Of a DNA stretch of 64,000 bases, positions 46,169 through 56,305 are shown piece after piece; the stretch's first letter is position 1; each line of letters starts with the position of its first letter. The DNA is from Rhodococcus sp. OK302 (GTDB lineage Bacteria; Actinomycetota; Actinomycetes; Mycobacteriales; Mycobacteriaceae): positions 1,710,501 to 1,774,500 of the forward strand of contig NZ_NPJZ01000001.1 in NCBI RefSeq assembly GCF_002245895.1. Reading direction: 5' to 3'. Below the pieces are notes generated by a model. It made no database searches, was not told where the DNA came from, and saw nothing but the letters and a program-made list of their open reading frames with translations. The position numbers were made by a program, and so were the translations under genes.

Positions 46169-46707
46169 CTCAGACAACGACAGAGTTTGCCCCAATTCCT
46201 TCGCCGTCCAGCCGAGTGTCGGTACTGACAATCGTCCTCTGCGTAATCAGTGCAGTGGCAATCGCTTTGGCCGCGGTATCGGCCTGGCTCTACTTCGGAC
46301 CCGGCGGTGCCCGTGACATCGCGGCGATCGATCAAGCCCGAGCGGAAGTTACTCAGGTTTCCTCGGACCAAGCCGTCGCAATGTTCCAGTACGACCACAA
46401 CAACGTGGACCAGCAGTTGCATGCGGCGACAGATGGATTGACCGGAGAATTTCAGAACACGTTCACCAAGTTGATCGAGTCTGCGATCATTCCCGGCGCG
46501 CAAGAGAAGGCGCTGACCGTCCAGGTGGTTGTGCAGGGTGCGTCAATTCTGGACGTGGGGCCCGATACGGCCACCACGATGCTGTTCCTCAACCAGATCA
46601 CAACGTCGAAGGATTCACCCGAAGCCGTGGCAAGTGGCAGTCGCGTCAAGATGGGCTTGGAGAAGCAAGACGGTCACTGGCTTGTGAACAGCGTCCAACC
46701 GTTCTGA
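46165..46707 (+). CDS. Mce-associated membrane protein (Mam4B-like)
   Basis: A 180-residue protein corresponding to Rv3492c: helix VLTIVLCVISAVAIALAAVSAWLYF (residues about 19-43), then a soluble domain with VAMFQYDHNNVDQQLHAATDGLTGEFQNTFTKLIES, similar to the previous gene. ATGA overlap with it. It is the last gene of the operon before a terminator. Confidence 0.88.
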   Translation: MTQTTTEFAPIPSPSSRVSVLTIVLCVISAVAIALAAVSAWLYFGPGGARDIAAIDQARAEVTQVSSDQAVAMFQYDHNNVDQQLHAATDGLTGEFQNTFTKLIESAIIPGAQEKALTVQVVVQGASILDVGPDTATTMLFLNQITTSKDSPEAVASGSRVKMGLEKQDGHWLVNSVQPF

Positions 46708-46721
46708 CCGATACATGAAAG

Positions 46722-46752
46722 AACCCGGCCGAGAAGTTATCTCGGCCGGGTT
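46722..46752. terminator. Terminator between the mce4 operon and otsA
   Basis: AACCCGGCCGAGA (46,722-46,734) pairs with TCTCGGCCGGGTT (46,740-46,752), followed by T-rich TTCTC; convergent genes on both sides. Confidence 0.9.
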
Positions 46753-46769
46753 TTCTCATGTGTACGAAG

Positions 46770-48317
46770 TCAGTGGTTCTCTTCGGCTTCGTTGGCCTCG
46801 TCAGGTGCGATCAGTGCCGGTCCGGCAGCGCCGCCGTGGGCAAGTGCGTCGAGGAACGAGCGGGCCCAGCGGTCCACGTCGTGGGTGAGCACCTGACGAC
46901 GCAGCGCACGCATGTGGCGTCGACCGTCTTCCTTGGGCTGATTGAGAGCCTTCACCATGGAATCCTTGACGTCGTCAAGATCATGGGGATTGCAGAGGAA
47001 TGCTTGGCGCAGTTCTGCTGCGGCACCGGTGAATTCGCTCAGCAGTAGCGCCCCGCCCAGATCGCTGCGGCAGGCCACGTATTCCTTGGCAACCAGGTTC
47101 ATGCCGTCGCGCAGAGGCGTGACGAGCATGAGGTCAGCGGCAACGAAGAATGCGATCAGCTCGTCGCGGTCGACGGGTCGGTGGATGTAGTGGACAACAG
47201 GGCGTCCGACTTCACTGAACTCACCGTTGATGCGGGAAACCATCTGTTCGATGTCACCACGCATCTGGACGTAGCTTTCGACGCGCTCACGACTGGGCGT
47301 CGCCAACTGGATCATGACGGTCTCGGCTGGGTCGATCCGGCCGTCGATCAAGAGTTCGTGGAGAGCATTCAAACGGACGTCGATGCCCTTGGTGTAATCG
47401 AGGCGGTCGATGCCGAGCATGATGTTCTTGGGGTTGCCGATTTCTTTGCGAATCTGCTTGGCGCGGTCGCGAATTGCCTTGGAGCGTGACCGTTCGTCGA
47501 GCTTGCCGGAGTCGATGGAGATGGGGAAGGCACCGACGCGAACCGTGCGGAAACCCACCTGTACGACACCAAGTTTGGAGCGCACGCCGACATTGCCGCG
47601 TGAAGTCTGTTGTCCGGCAAGGCGCCTGGCGAGGAACAGGAAGTTCTGGGCGCCGCCGGGGAGGTGGAAGCCGATGAGATCGGCGCCCAGAAGGCCCTCG
47701 ATGATCTCGGTGCGCCACGGCATCTGCATGAACAGTTCGACCGGCGGAAACGGAATGTGAAGGAAGAAGCCGATTGTGAGGTCGGGACGCAGCATTCGCA
47801 GCATCTTCGGTACCAGCTGGAGTTGGTAGTCCTGAATCCAGACAGTGGCGCCGTGGGCGGCGGCCTTGGACGTAGCTTCGGCGAAGCGTCGGTTGATCTC
47901 GACGTACGCGTTCCACCACTCGCGGTGATACTCGGGCTTGACGATGACGTCGTGGTAGAGCGGCCAGAGTGTGGCGTTGGAGAAGCCCTCGTAGTACTCG
48001 TTGATCTCGGTGGCGCTGAGCGGCACTGGGTAGAGTTCGAGGCCGTCTTCGACGATGGGGTCCATATCGGCGTCGGCAACGCCTGCCCAGCCCACCCAGG
48101 CGCCCTGATTGCTGCGCAGGATCGGTTCCAGTGCAGTCACCAATCCGCCGGGACTGCGCTTCCACCGTGTAGTGCCGTCGGGGAGTCGCTCGAGGTCTAC
48201 GGGCAGGCGGTTCGCAACAACCACGAACTCGGCCTGCCCGGACACGGTCTTCTCCGGGGAAGGTGCACTTACGCTGTCAGAAGGGGTGGGGCTGGCCGAT
48301 TCCGGACTGACAGACAC
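46770..48317 (-). CDS. otsA: Trehalose-6-phosphate synthase OtsA
   Basis: A 515-residue retaining GT-B glycosyltransferase. [102 protein letters not shown] and [14 protein letters not shown] match the family. It transfers glucose from a nucleotide sugar to glucose-6-phosphate. In M. tuberculosis otsA (Rv3490) also neighbours mce4. GTG at 48,317 follows GAAGGAA; the N-terminal tail is Ser/Pro-rich. A small gene lies upstream. Confidence 0.95.
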   Translation of the reverse strand: MSVSPESASPTPSDSVSAPSPEKTVSGQAEFVVVANRLPVDLERLPDGTTRWKRSPGGLVTALEPILRSNQGAWVGWAGVADADMDPIVEDGLELYPVPLSATEINEYYEGFSNATLWPLYHDVIVKPEYHREWWNAYVEINRRFAEATSKAAAHGATVWIQDYQLQLVPKMLRMLRPDLTIGFFLHIPFPPVELFMQMPWRTEIIEGLLGADLIGFHLPGGAQNFLFLARRLAGQQTSRGNVGVRSKLGVVQVGFRTVRVGAFPISIDSGKLDERSRSKAIRDRAKQIRKEIGNPKNIMLGIDRLDYTKGIDVRLNALHELLIDGRIDPAETVMIQLATPSRERVESYVQMRGDIEQMVSRINGEFSEVGRPVVHYIHRPVDRDELIAFFVAADLMLVTPLRDGMNLVAKEYVACRSDLGGALLLSEFTGAAAELRQAFLCNPHDLDDVKDSMVKALNQPKEDGRRHMRALRRQVLTHDVDRWARSFLDALAHGGAAGPALIAPDEANEAEENH

Positions 48318-48361
48318 GTGGTTCCTTCTCGTTGGGGAATAGGGAAAGACTCGGTCGAGAC

Positions 48362-48544
48362 TCAGTCGACTTTGCTGACGGGGCTGATGCCGAGCATCGA
48401 GAGCAGCATCCTGCACTCGTCGGCATCCTCTGCGTAGGCAGCGACAACGCGCTGCGCCATGCGAGCGGTCTCTTCGGCCACGGTCTCGATTTCCTCGTCC
48501 GCGATCTCGACTTCGGTTTCGACGGTCGTGTTCTCAGACATCAT
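48362..48544 (-). CDS. Small acidic protein, Rv3489-like
   Basis: A 59- or 60-residue frame: [56 protein letters not shown]. The N half is very acidic, the C half likely helical with one Cys. M. tuberculosis has an equally small gene beside otsA (Rv3489), so conservation of position supports it. AGAGGAAC precedes two in-frame ATGs (48,544 and 48,541). No function is known. Confidence 0.65.
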   Translation of the reverse strand: MMSENTTVETEVEIADEEIETVAEETARMAQRVVAAYAEDADECRMLLSMLGISPVSKVD

Positions 48545-48697
48545 GTTCCTCTCGGGGTTGCCTGCACGTCGCAGGCAATGGTTCTTACTTGCGACTCTAT
48601 GAGAACTGGGCACGTCAACGCTAGTTGCTCATGTATTAGGGTCGACTTACTTGATTCGCCGCTCGGCGTTCTTGTTCCTGTCAATGCTTGGAGTTTC

Positions 48698-50449
48698 ATG
48701 AGTTCGACCTCCGCCAGTACCGCCGTCGATTCGGGTGAATCCGACACCGGTAAACACAATGGTGCTGCGATCTTGCGACGAGTTCTGGTGCGCAACCGGG
48801 GACCGCTGGCCATCGGCACTGTGCTGGTTTGTGTCCATCAGCTCGCCGAAACCGCGGTGCCGATCTCGATCGGTGTGATCATCGATCGAGCAATCGAGAC
48901 TTCGGACACCACTGCTCTCGTTGTCTCGATCTGTGCGCTCGGCATGCTGTTTCTGGTGCTCACCGCGGCCTGGAGGCTCGGTGCGAGGTTCATCGTGAAG
49001 GCGATGGAGGAGGAGTCGCATCGGCTACGGCTCGAAGTCGCTCACCGGATTCTCGATCCGCGAGGCGTGCGAACAGACCTGCGCGCCGGTGAACTGCTGA
49101 CGGTGTCGACCTCCGACGCCGAGCACACGTCGTGGATCGCCGACATCGTCCCGCGGGCCGTTGCGGCATCGACCGCTGCGGTGGCGTCGGCCATCGCACT
49201 GCTGTGGATCGACATCCCCCTGGGGTTGGCCGTACTGATCGGCACTCCCGTCATTCTGGGTTTGCTGCAACGTGCTGCGCCGTTGATCACGTCTCGGGCA
49301 AAAGGGCAGCAGGAGTCGATTGCACGTGCGTCGGCGACGGCGACGGATCTGGTGAGCGGATTACGGCCACTTCGGGGAATCGGTGCCGAGGAATCCGCGT
49401 CGGAGCGGTATCGCAAAGTCAGTCGAGATGCCCTCGCCTCGACGATCGATACCGCGCGGGCAACCTCGATCTACACCGGGTTGTCGACCACGATCAGCGC
49501 GCTGCTCGCGGTCGCGATCGCCGGTCTTGCGGGCTACTTCGCGCTGCAAGGCAGGATCACCGTCGGTGAGTTGATCACCGTCGTCGGGCTGGCGCAGTTT
49601 TTCATCGAACCGCTCGGACTCCTTGCTTCGCTACCCGGCTATTTTGCGGTGGCCCGGGCGTCGTCGGACCGATTGGCCTTGGTCCTCGATGCCGAACCGA
49701 TAGTGAAGGCGGGCTCGGTGACGGACCTCGACGGTACTGATCTGACGCTCGACGGTATCGAATTTCGCACGCTCGCCGGAGTTGATTTACATTGTGCAGC
49801 AGGTGAATTGCTGGGAATCGTCGCTTACCAGCCGCAGGATGGCGAAGCGTTGGCCGCGGTACTGTCCGGCCAATTGGCGTCGGACGAGTATCGAGGTTCG
49901 GTCAGCGTCGGCGGAGTGTCTCTGTCCGACATGGACTTGGCGCTTTCCCGGCGCACGGTTCTGGTGGAACCGCATATCTCCGATCTCTTCGGCGGCACTC
50001 TCGCATCGAATCTCAGGGCCGGCGGCGCACCTTCGGCAGATGTAACGAAAGCGTTGTCCGCGTCCGCGGCCGCAGACGTCGTCGATGCTCATCCCGACGG
50101 ACTGGAACTCGAGGTCACCGATCGCGGAGCCAGCTTGTCCGGTGGCCAACGCCAGCGGGTCGCGTTGGCGCGGGCCCTGCTTACCCGGACGCCGGTGATG
50201 GTCCTGCACGATCCCACGACGGCAGTGGACGCCGTGACGGAGGCGTCGATCGCCGAAGGAATTGCGCGGCTGCGTCACGGACATCCGAGCAACGGGCAGA
50301 GCACCACGATCCTGATCACCAGCAGTCCGGCACTGCTGGCAGCGACGGACCGGGTGATCGTCCTGGACCGCGGAGTTGTGGCCTCAGTAGGTACTCACAA
50401 CGAACTTGCCGCCACCGACGAGAACTACCGAGGAGCGGTGCTGCGATGA
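48698..50449 (+). CDS. ABC exporter half with degenerate Walker A
   Basis: A 583-residue type IV ABC half-exporter: six-helix domain (residues about 25-320), then an ATPase domain. The Walker A position (near residue 371) reads GIVAYQPQDGEAL, lacking GK(S/T). The signature LSGGQRQR is intact (near residue 480), but Walker B is VLHDPTTAVD, with Pro in place of the catalytic Glu. Such changes mark the inactive half of a heterodimer; the partner is the next gene, four-base overlap. Substrate unknown. Confidence 0.85.
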   Translation: MSSTSASTAVDSGESDTGKHNGAAILRRVLVRNRGPLAIGTVLVCVHQLAETAVPISIGVIIDRAIETSDTTALVVSICALGMLFLVLTAAWRLGARFIVKAMEEESHRLRLEVAHRILDPRGVRTDLRAGELLTVSTSDAEHTSWIADIVPRAVAASTAAVASAIALLWIDIPLGLAVLIGTPVILGLLQRAAPLITSRAKGQQESIARASATATDLVSGLRPLRGIGAEESASERYRKVSRDALASTIDTARATSIYTGLSTTISALLAVAIAGLAGYFALQGRITVGELITVVGLAQFFIEPLGLLASLPGYFAVARASSDRLALVLDAEPIVKAGSVTDLDGTDLTLDGIEFRTLAGVDLHCAAGELLGIVAYQPQDGEALAAVLSGQLASDEYRGSVSVGGVSLSDMDLALSRRTVLVEPHISDLFGGTLASNLRAGGAPSADVTKALSASAAADVVDAHPDGLELEVTDRGASLSGGQRQRVALARALLTRTPVMVLHDPTTAVDAVTEASIAEGIARLRHGHPSNGQSTTILITSSPALLAATDRVIVLDRGVVASVGTHNELAATDENYRGAVLR

Positions 50450-52203
50450 CCACAACCGAACGCGAACTGCTACCGATTGCCAGTGGCCGTGAAACCTGGC
50501 GGTGGTTGCGTTCTGCACTCGCTGAACACCGAACCGCGGCCGTCCTTGCCGTCGCGGCCTCGACGGTGGCGTCGGCGATGGCACTGATCCCGCTCTACGT
50601 CTTCGGAGTACTCGTCGACCGGGTCCGTGAAAACGCGCCGACCTCGACCATCGTCGGAGTGGTCATCGTGATCGCCGCGGCCGCAATCGTCGGCGGAATT
50701 TTCACCGGCGTCGCGGCGTACCTGGTCAAACGACTTGGCGAGACGATTCTGGCAACGCTGCGTGAGCGGGCAGTCGGCCGTGCACTTCGGCTTCCGGTGC
50801 AGACTGTCGAGAAGGTCGGGACCGGAGACCTGCTGTCGCGGGTCGGCGACGACGTGGCAGTGATCGCGAGGGCTGTCGGCGACGTGATCCCGAGCCTGGT
50901 TTCATCCCTTCTCCTCGTAGCTCTGAGCATGCTCACCATGCTCGGTATCGACTGGCGGTTGGGGCTGGCCGGACTGGTGGCACTACCGATGTACGTCCTC
51001 GCTCTGAAGTGGTATCTGCCGCGCTCCGCCCCGATCTACGCGGCTCAGCGAGTGGCGATGGGGACACGGGCGCAGGCTTTGATCAGCAGCGTGCACGGAG
51101 TTCGCACTGTCCGCGCTTACGGGCTCGAGAAGGAGCATCTGGGCAGGATCGACGACGCGTCGGGGAAGGCTCGCGATCTGTCAGTAGGCGTCTTCGGCTT
51201 GTTCACCAGGTTTGCCGGCCGCGGCAATCGAGCGGAATTCGTGGGCTTGTCCGCGATCCTCGTCGTGGGATTTCTCCTGGTTCGCGGCGACATCGTGACC
51301 GTCGGCCAGACAACCACTGCGGCTCTGCTGTTCCACCGCTTGTTCAACCCGATCGGTGCCTTGTTGTACACCTTCGACGAAGTGCAGTCCGCCGGTGCGA
51401 GCCTTGCGCGTCTGGTTGGTGTTGTCGAGATTCCGGACACCGATCGCACGTCCGGTACGGGTTTCGTGCCCGCCGACGGTTCGCTGACGTTGGTCGACGT
51501 CCGGCACAGCTATGACGGCCGCGAGGTACTCCACGGAGTCAGTCTCACCGTGGCCGCGGGGGAGCGGGTGGCTCTGGTCGGTTCGACCGGCGCCGGCAAG
51601 ACGACGGTTGCAGCCATCGCGGCCGGTTCGATAACTCCGACCTCGGGGAGTGTGTCGATCGGTGGTGTTCCGCTGTCTGGCGTCGACGACGTGCGACGTC
51701 ACGTCGCCATCGTCAGCCAGGAAGTTCACGTATTTGCCGGACCGCTGATCGAGGACCTGCGCTTGGCCGCCCCCGACGCTTCGGACGAGGACATGGCGTC
51801 GGCGTTGAAGACCGTCGGCGCGGAGCAATGGGTAGCGGCACTGAGCGAGGGGGTCGAGACCGTCGTCGGTGAAGGCGGCCACGAGATCACCGCCGCGCAA
51901 GCGCAGCAGTTGGCGTTGGCGCGGTTGGTGCTGGTGGATCCAGCCGTTGCGGTGCTGGACGAAGCTACTGCGGAAGCGGGTAGCGCCGGCGCTCGCGAAT
52001 TGGAATCAGCGGCAGACGCGGCGACGGCCGGACGGACGACTCTGGTTGTTGCGCACCGTCTTACACAGGCGGCAGCGGCCGATCGTGTGATCGTCCTCGA
52101 ACACGGCCGGATCGTCGAGGAAGGCCCGCACCGCGAACTGGTGTCCGCGGGCGGTCGATATTCACAGTTGTGGGCCGCATGGGAAGGGCGCGAGACGCGC
52201 TAG
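50446..52203 (+). CDS. ABC exporter half with intact Walker A and altered signature
   Basis: A 585-residue half-exporter: six-helix domain, then Walker A GSTGAGKTT (near residue 380), Walker B VAVLDEATAEAG with Glu, but a signature ITAAQAQQLALARL instead of LSGGQ (near residue 482). With the previous gene it would make one working ATP site (its own Walker A and B with the partner LSGGQ) and one dead site, as in TmrAB or BmrCD. A substrate cannot be inferred from neighbours. Confidence 0.88.
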   Translation: MTTTERELLPIASGRETWRWLRSALAEHRTAAVLAVAASTVASAMALIPLYVFGVLVDRVRENAPTSTIVGVVIVIAAAAIVGGIFTGVAAYLVKRLGETILATLRERAVGRALRLPVQTVEKVGTGDLLSRVGDDVAVIARAVGDVIPSLVSSLLLVALSMLTMLGIDWRLGLAGLVALPMYVLALKWYLPRSAPIYAAQRVAMGTRAQALISSVHGVRTVRAYGLEKEHLGRIDDASGKARDLSVGVFGLFTRFAGRGNRAEFVGLSAILVVGFLLVRGDIVTVGQTTTAALLFHRLFNPIGALLYTFDEVQSAGASLARLVGVVEIPDTDRTSGTGFVPADGSLTLVDVRHSYDGREVLHGVSLTVAAGERVALVGSTGAGKTTVAAIAAGSITPTSGSVSIGGVPLSGVDDVRRHVAIVSQEVHVFAGPLIEDLRLAAPDASDEDMASALKTVGAEQWVAALSEGVETVVGEGGHEITAAQAQQLALARLVLVDPAVAVLDEATAEAGSAGARELESAADAATAGRTTLVVAHRLTQAAAADRVIVLEHGRIVEEGPHRELVSAGGRYSQLWAAWEGRETR

Positions 52204-52284
52204 GGTTGCGGCAAGCGGGGGCGCTTCGGTCAACCCACACCAGCATTGCGAACACGGTTTCAGAATATGAGGAGGAAGGCAGAC

Positions 52285-53088
52285 ATGACGGTCGCCACAA
52301 TCAACGGAATCCCGATCAATTACCAGGTCAAGGGTGATGGGGATCTGGTGGTGCTCATCATGGGGACGGGCAGTCCGGGGCGTGTCTGGGACCTTCATCA
52401 GACTCCGGCGCTGGTTGCCGCGGGTTACCGCGTCTGCACGTTCGACAACCGCGGAATCGCGCCTTCCGGTGAGAGCACCAGCGGCATCACGATGCCTGAC
52501 ATGGTTGCCGACACCGCCGCACTGATCGAGCATCTGGGCGGTGGACCCGCCTTTGTGATCGGTACGTCGATGGGCGCCCGAGTGGCGCAGGAACTTACGT
52601 TGGCTCGTCCTGATCTGGTGCGCAAAGCTGTTTTCCTCGCGGGCCATGCCCGGATGGATCATTTCCAGCAGACCTTGTCCCAGGGCGAGCGTGAGTTGAC
52701 GGACAGTGGCGTCGAACTGCCCGCAAAGTATCGTGCGGCGGTGACTGCGGTGATGAATCTGTCGCCCGCCACCCTGGCCGATGAACACGCGGCCCGCGAC
52801 TGGATGGACATCTTCGAATTCACCGGCGGTGCAACATCACCCGGTGTTCGAGCGCAGCTCGCGATGGACCGTACCTTCGATCGCCGTCGGGACTACCGGG
52901 CAATCATGCGTCCGTGCCTGTCGGTTGCCTTCGCCGACGACCGGATGATTCCGCCCTACCTCTCGCGTGAGGTTGCGGACTGCATCGTGACTGCGACGTA
53001 CGAGGAGATTCCGGATACCGGCCACTACGGGTACTTGGAGCGTCCGGATGCCGTGAACAAGGTGTTGATCGACTTCTTGGCTTCGTAA
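52285..53088 (+). CDS. Alpha/beta hydrolase
   Basis: A 267-residue hydrolase: VLIMGTGSPGRVWDLHQTPALVAAGYRVCTFDNRG (oxyanion region), GTSMGARVAQEL (nucleophile elbow, Ser near residue 95), AFADDRMIPP (acid) and DTGHYGYLERPDAV (catalytic His). The motif set suits epoxide hydrolases, lactonases or cofactor-free haloperoxidases. A GGAGGAAGG site precedes ATG; it is separate from the ABC genes by 82 bp. Confidence 0.85.
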   Translation: MTVATINGIPINYQVKGDGDLVVLIMGTGSPGRVWDLHQTPALVAAGYRVCTFDNRGIAPSGESTSGITMPDMVADTAALIEHLGGGPAFVIGTSMGARVAQELTLARPDLVRKAVFLAGHARMDHFQQTLSQGERELTDSGVELPAKYRAAVTAVMNLSPATLADEHAARDWMDIFEFTGGATSPGVRAQLAMDRTFDRRRDYRAIMRPCLSVAFADDRMIPPYLSREVADCIVTATYEEIPDTGHYGYLERPDAVNKVLIDFLAS

Positions 53089-53095
53089 GACCATG

Positions 53096-53138
53096 CGCCG
53101 CAGGGCCGGACCCGTGATTCGGGTTCGGCCCTGCGGCG
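53096..53138. terminator. Bidirectional terminator hairpin
   Basis: A 19-bp stem (53,096-53,114 with 53,120-53,138, one G-T pair) followed by TTTCGG, between convergent hydrolase and CsoR-family genes. Confidence 0.85.
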
Positions 53139-53161
53139 TTTCGGTTCAGCGGTTCAGCGGT

Positions 53162-53482
<321 letters not shown>

Positions 53483-53505
53483 TCAGCGAACGAAATCCTT
53501 CAGGA

Positions 53506-53898
53506 TTAGAGCGCTTCGATGGCTGCGCGGAGTTTGACGGCCGCATCCGCTGCAACGGACTCCAAGCCCGCATCACCGGAAACCTGCACCATCAGGTCCG
53601 GGTTCATGGCTTCGACGAAAAACGAGTTCTCAGCCTCGGTGTCTTCTCTCACGACGACATTGCAGGGCAGCAGTAGCCCGATCTGTCGGTCGACTGTTAC
53701 CGCGCGATGTGCGAGGGTCGGATTACAGGCGCCCAGGATGAGGTACTTCTCCATGTCCTCGCCCAGCTTGGCTTTGAGGGTGGCTTGCATGTCGATTTCG
53801 GTGAGGACGCCGAAACCTTGTTCCGACAGAGCCTGGCGCGTGCGTGCCACGACGTCGTCGAATGTTCCGCTGACCTTGGTGCCGATGGCGATGTCCAT
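53506..53898 (-). CDS. DUF302 protein
   Basis: A 130-residue DUF302 protein: SGTFDDVVARTRQALSEQGFGVLTEIDMQATLKAKLGED, LGACNPTLAHRAV and LLPCNVVVRED. The paired cysteines (Cys58, Cys79) are the family hallmark. DUF302 genes are often near sulfur or redox genes, but the biochemical role is undecided. AAAGGAG precedes ATG, and the operator lies 30 bp upstream. Confidence 0.85.
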   Translation of the reverse strand: MDIAIGTKVSGTFDDVVARTRQALSEQGFGVLTEIDMQATLKAKLGEDMEKYLILGACNPTLAHRAVTVDRQIGLLLPCNVVVREDTEAENSFFVEAMNPDLMVQVSGDAGLESVAADAAVKLRAAIEAL

Positions 53899-53927
53899 GG
53901 GAGTTTCTCCTTTGTCGTCTTAATTCC

Positions 53928-53949
53928 ACCATACCCCCAGGGGTATGGT
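53928..53949. promoter_or_regulatory. Palindromic CsoR/CstR-type operator
   Basis: ATACCCC-N2-GGGGTAT at 53,931-53,946, extended by three more complementary bases each side, between the DUF302-repressor operon and the mmpL stop. It is the G-tract pattern typical of CsoR-family operators. Confidence 0.8.
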
Positions 53950-53975
53950 TCGTGCAGTGACTTCGGGTACACGAC

Positions 53976-56129
53976 CTAGCCGTGCGAGAAGCTGATCTTC
54001 GGCAGGGCGCGTCGCAGCCATGCCGGTGACCACCAGGCGGCCTTGCCTGTCAGGCGCAGCATCACGGGCAGCAGGATCAGTCGAACCAGGACGGCATCCA
54101 GCAGAACTGCTACACCCAGAATGATTCCCATTTCTTTGGGAGGCAAGGGATCTGCCAGGGCAAAGGTAAAGAAGACTGCCACCATCACTGCAGCTGCGGC
54201 GGCGATGACGCGTCCTGAATGTGCGAGGCCGTCGATGTGAGCGATCTTCGGATCGCCGGTTCGCTCATAGTGCTCCTTCGCGCTCGCGAGTAGGAAGACG
54301 GTGTAGTCCATCGCGATGGCAAAGATCATGGCGAAGAAGAACACCGGACCCCAACCGTTCAAGAAGCCTTGTGGTTCGAAGCCGAGCAGGCCGGATCCGT
54401 GACCGTCCTGGAAGATCAGCTTTGCGACACCGAAAGCGGCGCCGGTGGACAGCAAGCTCACCAGCGTGCCGATGATCGCGATCAGTGGTGCCTGCAATGC
54501 AACCAGTAGCAACAGGAATCCGAGTGTCAGGATCACGGCGATCACGATCGGAAGATAGTCGTTCAACGCTTGCTGGAGATCGAGGTTCTCGGCCGGCGCG
54601 CCGCCGACCAGTGCGGATTCGGGCAGTTGTGCCCGTAGGTCGCCGACAATCTTCCCCATCGCATGATCCGAGGGATCAACACTCGGAACTGCTTGCAGCA
54701 TAACCAGGTCGGATCCATCGGCGGCAGGCTGCGGAGGAGTGACCATCGCGACGCCGTCCACAGTTCCGGCGATGCGGGCAGTTTCGGGTGCGTCGTCGGG
54801 GGAGGTGATGATCTGCAACATGCCGGGTGCACCGTCGCCGAATTGCTCCTGTACCAGTTCGTAGCCCTGGCGGACCGGCGCGTCTTCGGGAACCACCGCG
54901 ATGGACGGCATGGCGACCTTGAGGCCGAAGACCGGAATGATCAGCGCGATCAGGATGACCACAGCGCCGATTCCGAAAGGCCACGGGTGTCGGTGCAGTA
55001 GTGATGCCCACGACGCGAATAGTGGGGAACGGTGCTGCTGGCGTTTTGCGTACGGGAGGGATCCACCGTTGACCTTGGCGCCAATTTTTCCGAGGACAGC
55101 CGGTAGAAGCGTCAGAGTTGCGGCTAGGACGAAGATCACGGCGAGCATGATTCCCACGGCCATCGTGCGGACGGCCGGTGCGGGAACGATGAGAACTGCC
55201 GACAGGCTGACCAGGACTGTCAAGCCGGAGAGAACGACGGCTTTGCCTGCAGTGTCCATTGTTTCGGCCACGGCGGCCCTTGGATCGGGGTTTTTTGCGA
55301 GTGCGTCACGGAATCTGGCGACGAGGAAGAGTGCATAGTCGATGCCGAGGGCGAGAGCGAACATCATCGCAAAGTTCATGGCCCACACCGAAATCGGCGT
55401 GATCTCGTTGAGGATCACGAGTCCGCCCGCTGAGGCAACCAGGCCTGCCAGGGTCAGGAGGAGGGGCAATCCGGCTGCGACAAGGGAGCCGAATGCCAAG
55501 ACCATGATCGCGAGAGTGACTGGCCACGACATCATTTCGGCTTTGATCATGGCCTCGTGATTGGCCTTGTTGAAGTCACTCCACAACGCTGATGCGCCGG
55601 TCGGGTAGACCTCGATCGAATCGGTGGACAGTGCGGTGAGTTCCTTGCCGAGTTGGTCGACCGCGCTGACCATGGCGTCGGTGCTCGCATTGGCGCCGGC
55701 GATCAGGATGCCGGTGTGTCCGTCGGGACTGATCGTCATCCCTGGTTGAGGGGCGACGACGGCACCGAAACGGCTGTCTTTCGTGAACAGGTCCGTGGCG
55801 TCAGCGAGTGTCTGTTGCATCGCGGGGTCAGTGACCTGATGGGTGTCCGAGTGCACGACGACCTGGACGGCCGCGGAGGAATTTCCGCCGAAATGCTGCT
55901 CGGCCAGCTCGCGGACCTGTACGGATTCGGATCCGTTGGCCTGCCAGCCTGCGCCGGCGAGCGAAGTGAAAACACTCGGTGCCGCGGCGCCGAGCGCAAC
56001 GAGTGCGATCAACCAGACGCCGATCACCCAGCGCATGTTTGTGGCCATCGTGCGGCCGAGCCGGGCAAGTATTCCCTCGTCAGGTGGTGCAGCGGGTGGC
56101 GCGCTGTCGGTATTTCTGGTGATTGTCAT
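53976..56129 (-). CDS. MMPL-family RND transporter
   Basis: A 717-residue transporter with two repeats of six helices. MAKIIGDLRAQLP-like periplasmic loops and the two core motifs GIDYALFLVARFRD and AMDYTVFLLASAKE (proton-relay Asp-Tyr pairs) are present. It ends PAWLRRALPKISFSHG. Relatives (YdfJ, MmpL) export lipids or toxic compounds by proton motive force. Start chosen at MTITRNTDS with AGGA eight bases upstream. Two operator-like sequences lie just upstream, suggesting control by the CstR-like repressor. Confidence 0.9.
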   Translation of the reverse strand: MTITRNTDSAPPAAPPDEGILARLGRTMATNMRWVIGVWLIALVALGAAAPSVFTSLAGAGWQANGSESVQVRELAEQHFGGNSSAAVQVVVHSDTHQVTDPAMQQTLADATDLFTKDSRFGAVVAPQPGMTISPDGHTGILIAGANASTDAMVSAVDQLGKELTALSTDSIEVYPTGASALWSDFNKANHEAMIKAEMMSWPVTLAIMVLAFGSLVAAGLPLLLTLAGLVASAGGLVILNEITPISVWAMNFAMMFALALGIDYALFLVARFRDALAKNPDPRAAVAETMDTAGKAVVLSGLTVLVSLSAVLIVPAPAVRTMAVGIMLAVIFVLAATLTLLPAVLGKIGAKVNGGSLPYAKRQQHRSPLFASWASLLHRHPWPFGIGAVVILIALIIPVFGLKVAMPSIAVVPEDAPVRQGYELVQEQFGDGAPGMLQIITSPDDAPETARIAGTVDGVAMVTPPQPAADGSDLVMLQAVPSVDPSDHAMGKIVGDLRAQLPESALVGGAPAENLDLQQALNDYLPIVIAVILTLGFLLLLVALQAPLIAIIGTLVSLLSTGAAFGVAKLIFQDGHGSGLLGFEPQGFLNGWGPVFFFAMIFAIAMDYTVFLLASAKEHYERTGDPKIAHIDGLAHSGRVIAAAAAVMVAVFFTFALADPLPPKEMGIILGVAVLLDAVLVRLILLPVMLRLTGKAAWWSPAWLRRALPKISFSHG

Positions 56130-56140
56130 CGTCATTCCTA

Positions 56141-56190
56141 ATACGGGTGGGGGTATTCTGAGCTCCATCCATGTATACCCATGGGGGTAT
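56141..56190. promoter_or_regulatory. Two CsoR/CstR-like operator sequences ahead of mmpL
   Basis: ATACCCATGGGGGTAT (56,175-56,190) differs from ATACCCC-N2-GGGGTAT at one position. ATACGGGTGGGGGTAT (56,141-56,156) keeps one half only. Both precede the mmpL start. Confidence 0.65.
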
Positions 56191-56305
56191 AGTTTTGTCA
56201 CGCTGACGAGTTTGGATGGCGCGATCGACAAGGTGGGTTCGGCAGCCGCCGGGATTCTCTACACTGTCGCCGGACGGTGGCCGGCAGAGACTGAAGGGCA
56301 AGAAA

